A stretch of 64,000 bases of DNA from Porites lobata (lineage: Eukaryota > Cnidaria > Anthozoa > Scleractinia > Poritidae), in the NCBI GenBank assembly GCA_942486035.1, contig CALNXK010000031.1, positions 640,001 through 704,000 on the forward strand, given 5' to 3'. Below the pieces are notes generated by a model. It was not told the DNA's origin. It searched no databases and saw only the letters and a program-made list of their open reading frames with translations. The position numbers were made by a program, and so were the translations under genes. Shown here piece by piece: positions 57,422 through 64,000 of this stretch. Position 1 is the stretch's first letter; every line of letters begins with the position of its first letter.

Positions 57422-58505
57422 GTAAGATCACATCTTTGCTAATTAGGCATTTTCTGATCTTCAACTACTAAAATATTCAATGATTCGTCTTCTTTCAGAT
57501 GGATTACACACTTTGATTGCACTGACATAATCAAAGTTTAGCCCAGTTCGATAAGTCGACAAAGTTCTTTACTCGTGCAAATCCGAAATACAGACTGTAC
57601 GTGGGAAGTTCATTAGACATATAATTTTGCGACATGCGAAAACGAAAACTCGAGTTTAATTCCGCTTTGCGGTGTTAGAGTTTAGCGTACACTGCAAAAC
57701 AAATCGACGCGGCACACCACCTTCATAGAGACTTAAACATCAGAATTCTTACGAACCGATGTCCAAGTTCAGAAAAAGAAAGAACATTTCGTCGTAAGGT
57801 TACGTTGTAGCCTTGCAGTGACCGCAAAGGAATAATGTAAAAGAAAAGTGTGCTGCACATGCTTAGTCGGTTGTTTTGCGTATTTTATATAAACCTATTG
57901 CTTTCTTGGAGTACTCGTTGCCGTCACCGTCGTCAGATTTAAAACTGAGTAGTCCGAAAATAATATTCCGGCCATCCTTCAAAGTCGGCGAATATAAAAT
58001 ATAATATGTAATTATATGAAATCAACGATATACATCGGTCGATCTTAAAAATGTATTGGGCCTTTTTTTAGCTGGACCAATATCTGCTGGCGGGATTCCT
58101 GGGAAACAAATTTAAGTTCTCTTTAAGTTTTGACATGCCTAACCAAAACCATATCCGTGTTGATCTTTTAATGGTTTCCCTGTTTCTGGAACAGCTAAGT
58201 TTGGTAAATTATTGACAGAAATTGGTGAGCGGTGTATATACTCAGTCAAAAACTGGAATATAGAAGGAAATCAGAGAGGAAATATCGGAATTGCAGCGTT
58301 CACTAATAGTACGCTATGGGAAAAAACATAGTTGGTGGTAATCGGATTGGAAAATATTTTCATTTTCATTCACATTACATTAGAATTAAACCAGCCTTAA
58401 CCCTTTAAGTCTTAACTAGAATGAACGACCAACATCAATTTTCTCCTAACAATGTCAATCCAAAGTCAAGAGAAATGGTTGTGACAATTATTAAAATGTT
58501 CACCT

Positions 58506-58874
58506 GGGGCTCGTTTCTCAAGAGTCCCGATAATTAACGGGCTCGTAAGGCTGTTTTGGTTCACATGCAGAAAGAGGATTTAATAGTTTTGCATCTGATA
58601 AAACTATCGGTTAATGAAACAAAATGGAGTAGTTTGCTAGCCAGGGACCCGTTTCGCGAAAGCCCCGGTAACATTTCGGGCCCGAAATCAAATTTTCAAA
58701 TCGAAATAGAAAGATTAAGAGCGCGGGTTCTGGCTAGCAAACTACTCCGTTCTGTTTTATTAGCTGATAGTTTAATCATGTTAGATGTAAAACTATTGAA
58801 ACCTCTACCTTGCATGTAAATAACAACAGCTTTACGGGCCCGTTAATTATCGGGACTTTCGAGAAACGGGCCCC
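58506..58874. mobile_element. Palindromic MITE, 369 bp, with an inner inverted segment
   Basis: GGGGCTCGTTTCTCAAGAGT and CCCGATAATTAACGGG are mirrored at 58,839-58,874; GAGTAGTTTGCTAGCC is mirrored at 58,731-58,746. The central part (58,645-58,730) is itself an inverted copy of 58,875-58,966. Confidence 0.7.
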
Positions 58875-58963
58875 AGGACCCGCGCTCTTATCATTTATAT
58901 TTCGATTTGAATATTTGATTTCGGGTTCGCAAAGTTACCGGGACGTTGGAGAAACGAGCATCC

Positions 58964-59183
58964 GGGCCCAGTTGCTCGAAGAACGATTAGCGCTTAACCA
59001 GAGGTTAAATTTAACCCCGGGTTCCTTTTTCTTGTGTTTAAAAGCATTTTCTCGGATAATTTTCTCTGTTAATTTAAGGCTTTCAATAATCAACTTGTAG
59101 ACAAAAATAATTAAAACTGAAATGATTTTTAAGCTTTCATATCTGAATTCAAATCTCTCACTAACCGTTGAACAACTCGGCCC
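58964..59183. mobile_element. MITE, about 220 bp, copy 2
   Basis: GGGCCCAGTTGCTCG to CGTTGAACAACTCGGCCC. Diverged copy of 18,087-18,326. Confidence 0.72.
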
Positions 59184-59390
59184 TGAGGGAAAATGTATTT
59201 CTTTTAATTCTCTCATCTAAATCTTCATGGAAATGTATGAAAATCAGCCTGGAGAATTTGTATGTGGATACTGGGACTTACAGAGTTAACGAGTAAAAAA
59301 TAACCCGAAAGTATTTTGGAGACTAAATTTCCTGTTTCTTTTGGTCGGCTCAAAGAGACACTCTTGTCATCCGCGCGCGTCATGGGGTAC

Positions 59391-60142
59391 TGTAAATGAT
59401 CAATTAAGCGTCGCGGCGTTTATTTCATTTTTCCTGTTATAGGTACGACGCGTATTTGCTTATCTCAACTACGGGTAAAACACTAAGGGAATATAGAAGT
59501 GAATTAAGTGAGGAGCGTATTAGGCATGCACAACTATGTGTAAAATATGCACACCGACTCACGAGTTGGTAGAGGTCTTATTTCTCAAGTGATATGGTTT
59601 TGATATCTCTTTGTATCAAGCGCCGTAACAAAGGTGGGGCGTTAATTTGTAAATACCCAAATATATGGGCGCCACGGCGCTTATTCATTCATGATTATAA
59701 CACAAGAAATAGAAACATTCTTAGACTATCCCTTTGCAACCAAAAATTGGGTAAGCAGGGAGTGTGTTATCACTCTCTGAAAGATTGGAATAATCTAGAC
59801 AAAGACGTTAGAAATGCACCTGACATTGTGAATTTTAAGCGTAGCATTTTTAGCAGGTTTTTTATTTAATGGTTTTTGTATTTCAATTGTAGCTTTTGAT
59901 CAGTTTTTAAGTTAGTTTATATATATATATATTTTTATTTCTAGGTATCTTTCATTTTACCGTATATAGTCTAATTTAGTACTTTTAATCTAAGTGAGGA
60001 CCTTTCTGAAAACCAGTGATGTGATGAAAGTTTCCTAATAAAAGATTGTTATTATTGTTATTCGAAAGCGGCGCTTATTAAATTTTTTTCAGTAAAGGTG
60101 CGACGCTTATTCGAGTAGCGGGGCCTAATCGATCATTTACGG
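59391..60142. mobile_element. Inverted-repeat element carrying a LINE fragment
   Basis: CTGTAAATGATCAATTAAGC at the left pairs with TAATCGATCATTTACGG at the right. GCGTCGC/GCGACGC and GGCGTTTATT/GGCGCTTATT blocks lie in the arms. The middle (about 59,500-60,058) is a younger retroelement. Confidence 0.65.
59500..60058 (+). pseudogene. 5'-truncated non-LTR retrotransposon, RT C-terminus
   Basis: The frame 59,594-59,869 reads HDYNTRNRNILRLSLCNQKL, then YHSLKDWNNLDKDVRNAPDI and FKRSIFSRFFI. This is the typical end of CR1/L2/RTE-like reverse transcriptases (HDYNTR..., W-N-x-L, FK). After the stop come a short 3' UTR, AATAAAAG and a (TTATTG)-like tail to about 60,058. The target duplication was not resolved. 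Confidence 0.8.
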
Positions 60143-61904
60143 TAAGCCAAGAGAGAAAGAGCTGGAACAGTTTCTCTTCAAGCTAAAAATTTTGAGCTGA
60201 TTCTTCTTGCGAAGGACAAAGTTGCGATCCAAGATTATAGTTATAGTCAGTTCGCGGCGCAAAACACGCATTCCGAGTTAAGTGGGTAAAATATGTGACA
60301 AGGTTTTTCGAATAGTCGAAGGCCAATAAATCCGACAAGTAGTTAGTTCAACTAAAAGATGTGCAATTAAACGGTGAAAAACCAAAATTTGGTCAACATA
60401 TCTTTTATCAAGAGATCATGACTCTTGATTTTGTCTATAAAAAGGTTATAGCCTGTTAAATATTTTAATTAATAGCACGTAGCGTGATATTTTGTGCTGC
60501 TTGGGACAGCACAGTGTTGCATTATATCTATGTTTTTTTCAGTTTAGTTTCCTCTAAAATCTTTCAAATAAAATACGTGGCAGAATAGGTGAGTCATTGG
60601 CTCAAGGAATGAGAAAATCTTTTTTTTTTTCTGCCATGCTGTACTTTGGTCTGACGTAACAAAGTATTGAGAATTTACAATTGTTTTTATTGTTATTTCT
60701 TTAAAAACGCCGTCAGAGGAAACATTATTTTGTTGCCCTACTTACCAGACGTAAGATTGATGTTGTGACGGCAATAATTGGTTTTTATCTCCGTGCAACC
60801 TACCTGTTTGTTCTTAGTTATCTGGAATGACTTTCACTGTTGTTTTTTCGAATGGTTATATTGAGATATAAGGCGGCAGAAAAGGGCCTTTTACTTTTTT
60901 AATTATATTTTATTTGGGGTATAAAGAAATTCAGCTTCACAACTTGCTATTCTGGCAATTCCCTACAGAAACTTCACTTGCCATACGGGCAGGTTAAAAA
61001 CAAAGTTCACCAACCCGGTCATAAAATCCAGTATCCCAGGGCTCTTGCGCAGACACAACTTTCTTTGCACGCTGTTTAATATATTTAGCTGGAACTTGAA
61101 CCTTTGAATGCCTTTGGACAACACTTTTACTCTGAAAATAAGATTGTCATTTTTGCGTAAACAATGCAGGAGTAATTTTTCTTGTATTGCTTGCAACTAT
61201 TTATTATGTGTATTAAATTGCCTAAAGTAATTCAATGTCTAAATTAGAGGGCTGAAGAAGAAATTAATGGGCCTTAAGTCACTGTGGGATTTTTTTCTTG
61301 TGTGTGTGTGCGTGTGTGTGTATGTGTGTGTGTGTGTGTGTGTGGGGGGAGCAGTGGGGTGGGTCTGTGGCTAATATTATAGGACATGGGTTATTACACA
61401 CTTTAGGAGAAACAATGAATCCTGGAAATAGAAAAGTAATACCTACCAGACAATTTCAACCTCTTAGCGATTATAATGATTTAAAGCAACTGTTAAGAAG
61501 TCGCCTTTAGGTAACTTAAGGTCCCAGAGTAGGTCTTATTACTTTGTAAACTTGAGCCTGCGAAGACGTTCTGCCTCAAAAAGCCTTAATCCAATCCCTT
61601 ACATTAATTTTAATATAGGCTGATAGTCCCAGCACATTTGCTAACCTATTCAACGGGTCACCTTTCACTTTAAAGCCTTCTTTTAGTGTCTTCTGGTCGC
61701 CTAAACAGGTAATTATATATTTTTATATCTTTTCAATGAAAATAACTTTCAAGTTGACTATTAATTTCTCTATTATTTGACTAAATAAAAAAGCTACTTG
61801 TTAAGATAAAAACGACTGAAAAAGAAAAACACGTTTCACCTCACTTGTTACTCCTAAGACCAGCTGATATTGGCCTCAAGAATAATTTCAGTGTAAAATG
61901 CTAA
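60143..61904. other. No gene recognised; (TG)n microsatellite
   Basis: A TG repeat with few interruptions at about 61,299-61,344 is followed by a G-run. No coding otherwise. Confidence 0.5.
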
Positions 61905-62440
61905 CTAATATGCCCTATAATAACTGGTGTCACTAAAGACAATAGAAAAGGAACGCGAAGTAAACTCAGATAACACAGAGGTGACGGTTTTTGTTGGCTG
62001 CGTGAGTTCGTTGGCGAATCTAACATTCAGCAGTGGCATCAGGCGTGGCGTCATTCTTTGGATTAGAGGACTTTTCTTCTCGAGTGGTTTTTCTTCTGGC
62101 TCTTGGAGACGATAGTAGTCTGTACAATACGTAATACATGTAGCAGAGTCCCAGTCCCAGTCGATTTGATGTTTCGTGTGTAAATGGTGCTCAGCAATGT
62201 GATTGTTGACGTCACCACTTCTGGTCGCTCGTTTGTGTTTGGTCAGACGCGTGCTAAGGTTTCTGCCAGTTTCACCAATGTAAGTAGCCTGGTAGTCGCA
62301 GCATTTGTCTTGTATACTGGTCCCTGTCTGTCCTCCGGTTTGTCTTTGTCGACAACTATACGGACTTTGACGAGACGAGCACAACTGGTTTGCGACTCGC
62401 GAGACAGCCTATAAGACGAGATTGACCACAGAAAACGTTT
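61905..62440 (-). pseudogene. Penelope-like element, GIY-YIG nuclease C-terminus
   Basis: Minus-strand frame with CDYQATYIGETGRNLSTRLT, KHKRATRSGDVNNHIAEHHL and IDWDWDSATCITYCTDYY. The YIG motif, the Arg residues after it and HKRA fit the GIY-YIG endonuclease of Penelope-like retroelements. The upstream part (QTGGQTG) is out of frame with the expected KPEDRQG, so there is a frameshift near 62,320. The C-terminal part after about residue 80 also drifts in frame. Confidence 0.75.
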
Positions 62441-62929
62441 TTATTAAAACAACTACAACATGGACTTTGTCAGACGGAACACTCACAGTAACACCGATTC
62501 TTACACTCAAACCACATCAACACTGGCCCTGTTACGACAGCGCGCGACTATACCGTACGTCAAGGGCACCTATGAAATTATCGCACGTACACAACAACCT
62601 TACAATATAGGTGTTGCACGCAAACCGATAACCACTTTACGGCAACGGGAACGTTAAAAAACAATGGGTTTAATGAGCAAAACAACAACTCTGCACGTGC
62701 ATCACGCTTTTTTGTACATTCCTTTGCCTTCACTGCACAACTACGTCGTGAAATGACCAAATTTTAAGTTTACTTGGACGATAAATTCTACCATTTCTGT
62801 CCGAACTTGAGCGCATTCCCCTCTCTTCAGCACCAGCCAAAATCCCCTTCTTTTAAGTAACAGGGCGGATTGGGATAATCGCGAAAAAGTTTAAAATGAT
62901 GCGAAGTCTGTTTTTCAGCGACGTTTTCA

Positions 62930-63035
62930 TGGACGTGGCCGTTGTCGGATCGTAAGGTCCTCAAGGAAGACAAACCGGAGGACAGACAGGGTGAAGTATA
63001 CAAGATCAAATGCTGCGGCTGCTAGGCTACTTCAG
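62930..63035 (+). pseudogene. Penelope-like fragment, plus strand
   Basis: Reads KPEDRQGEVYKIKCCGC before breaking off at the start of the exon block. Opposite orientation to 61,905-62,440. The same junction arrangement is seen at 26,607-26,690. Confidence 0.6.
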
Positions 63036-63372
63036 TTTCATGATATTTGTCAAGCGTTTGCCATAGAGGTGAAGGAAAGGCAGAATGGCATCTTTGTTTT
63101 ACAGTTATTGTTTTTCTTACCTTATCAAAGGTCTATAAGAAATCAGCTACTCCATAAATCGATGAAGTCGAAATCAACGTTTTTAGTGAAATAACTGTTT
63201 TTTGAAACTCCCGTGACACTTATTAGAGCAACTGTGGGTGTATTCGGGCGTGAAGATTGCTGTATCTCAGTAATTTTACTTGAGTAGTCATTCAGCTGAA
63301 TCATTCCGTATGACATGTCGCAAACAAGTGTCAAGTTGAATTGGACATTTGTTTGCATAAAGCCAAAAGGAA

Positions 63373-63531
63373 ATGGCGGCTGAGACACGAAAGCTTTCTG
63401 CTGTTCTTTTTTTGGTAGCCTGTGCCATTTCTGTGCCCCAGGGGAACGGTGGAAATTTGTTAGATCCAACCTTAATTGGGAGAGAGTTGCAGTCGTTTGC
63501 TAATGATGCTCTTGGAGTGGATGACCTTCAA
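63373..63531 (+). CDS. First coding exon of a secreted-protein family, copy C
   Basis: 159 bases, phase 0 donor GTAAGA. Reads MAAETRKLSAVLFLVACAIS, then GGNLLDPTLIGRELQSFAND and ALGVDDLQ. Signal peptide intact. Differs from copy D at one residue (Ser versus Phe at position 20). Confidence 0.68.
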
Positions 63532-63716
63532 GTAAGACTACATCTCTACTAATTTAAGCTTTGACTGATCTTCAACTGTGGGTGTATTCGGGCGTGAAGA
63601 TTGCTGTATCTCAGTAATTTTACTTGAGTAGTCATTCAGCTGAATCATTCCGTATGACATGACGCAAGCAAGTGTCAAGTTGAATTGGAAATTTGTTTGC
63701 ATAAAGCCAAAAGGAA

Positions 63717-63875
63717 ATGGCGGCTGAGACACGAAAGCTTTCTGCTGTTCTTTTTTTGGTAGCCTGTGCCATTTTTGTGCCCCAGGGGAACGGTGGAAAT
63801 TTGTTAGATCCAACCTTAATTGGGAGAGAGTTGCAGTCGTTTGCTAATGATGCTCTTGGAGTGGATGACCTTCAA
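63717..63875 (+). CDS. First coding exon of a secreted-protein family, copy D
   Basis: 159 bases, phase 0 donor GTAAGA. Made by the 344 bp tandem duplication. It is followed by the longer intron sequence also seen after copies A and B (AATATTCAATGATCAGTCTTCT), so D is the copy best placed to be spliced to exons beyond the window. Confidence 0.7.
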
Positions 63876-64000
63876 GTAAGACTACATCTCTACTAATTTA
63901 AGCTTTGACTGATCTTCAACTATTGAAATATTCAATGATCAGTCTTCTGTCAGGTGTATTACACATGGTGATTGCACATAATCAAAGTTAAGCTCAATTC

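Larger units (their letters stand above)
56935..60240 (+). repeat. Duplicated block B carrying a signal-peptide exon
   Basis: Second copy of 26,690-28,510, interrupted between about 58,480 and 60,145 by MITEs and a LINE fragment. Confidence 0.78.
63231..63918 (+). repeat. Recent 344 bp tandem duplication containing the signal-peptide exon
   Basis: 63,231-63,574 and 63,575-63,918 are almost identical. Each includes the 5' flank from ACTGTGGGTGTATTCGGGCG, the 159 bp exon, the donor and about 40 bases of intron. CAAC at the joints is possible microhomology. Confidence 0.92.

Overview
The window looks like a repeat-dense stretch of an animal genome, most likely an anthozoan cnidarian such as a stony coral. 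That assignment is an inference. It rests on AT-rich sequence, GT-AG introns, a Tx1/L1-like LINE, Penelope-like GIY-YIG fragments, many long-inverted-repeat DNA transposons, and Cys/His-rich transposon proteins of a style I associate with cnidarian genomes. Little of it is ordinary host gene; most is mobile DNA nested in mobile DNA.

Left part (1-26,600): A full-length but dead LINE runs from about 2,194 to 15,384. Its ORF1 is intact. Its ORF2 is broken by a small deletion in the RT domain and by loss of the motif A aspartate. ORF2 is also split by a 7.9 kb element flanked by TTAA (6,881-14,752). That element carries 860 bp terminal inverted repeats (TIRs) and the remains of a minus-strand Cys/His-rich gene. 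Two further transposons (7,834-8,570 and 9,044-11,378) are inserted in those gene remains, each with a clear target-site duplication (TSD). Next comes the 3' part of a host gene for a single-pass membrane protein with a proline/serine-rich cytoplasmic tail (15,677-16,832). After it lie several MITEs and a 1.6 kb TTAA-flanked palindrome (19,363-20,991).

Middle (26,600-46,000): The central object is a 12.7 kb TTAA-flanked transposon (29,138-41,882). Its two inverted arms are about 3.99 kb each once one private insertion is removed from each arm. A six-exon gene for a 1,106-residue transposase-like protein can be built on the minus strand (40,646 to 34,694) with every intron phase consistent and one in-frame stop. 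The left arm carries an inverted copy of exons 1-4 only. A tandem array of about 205 bp units with a retroelement tail inserted in it, and GAT/ATT microsatellites, follow.

Right part (46,000-64,000): More nested inverted-repeat elements, a 14-base perfect palindrome repeated four times, another TTAA-flanked element (54,483-55,456) and Penelope fragments. Four copies of one 159 bp signal-peptide exon (27,047; 57,263; 63,373; 63,717) link the middle and right parts. They sit in duplicated blocks and look like first exons of a duplicated secreted-protein family whose later exons I cannot find here.

The unifying theme is four unrelated-looking inverted-repeat element families that all sit in TTAA, together with nested insertions that date one another.
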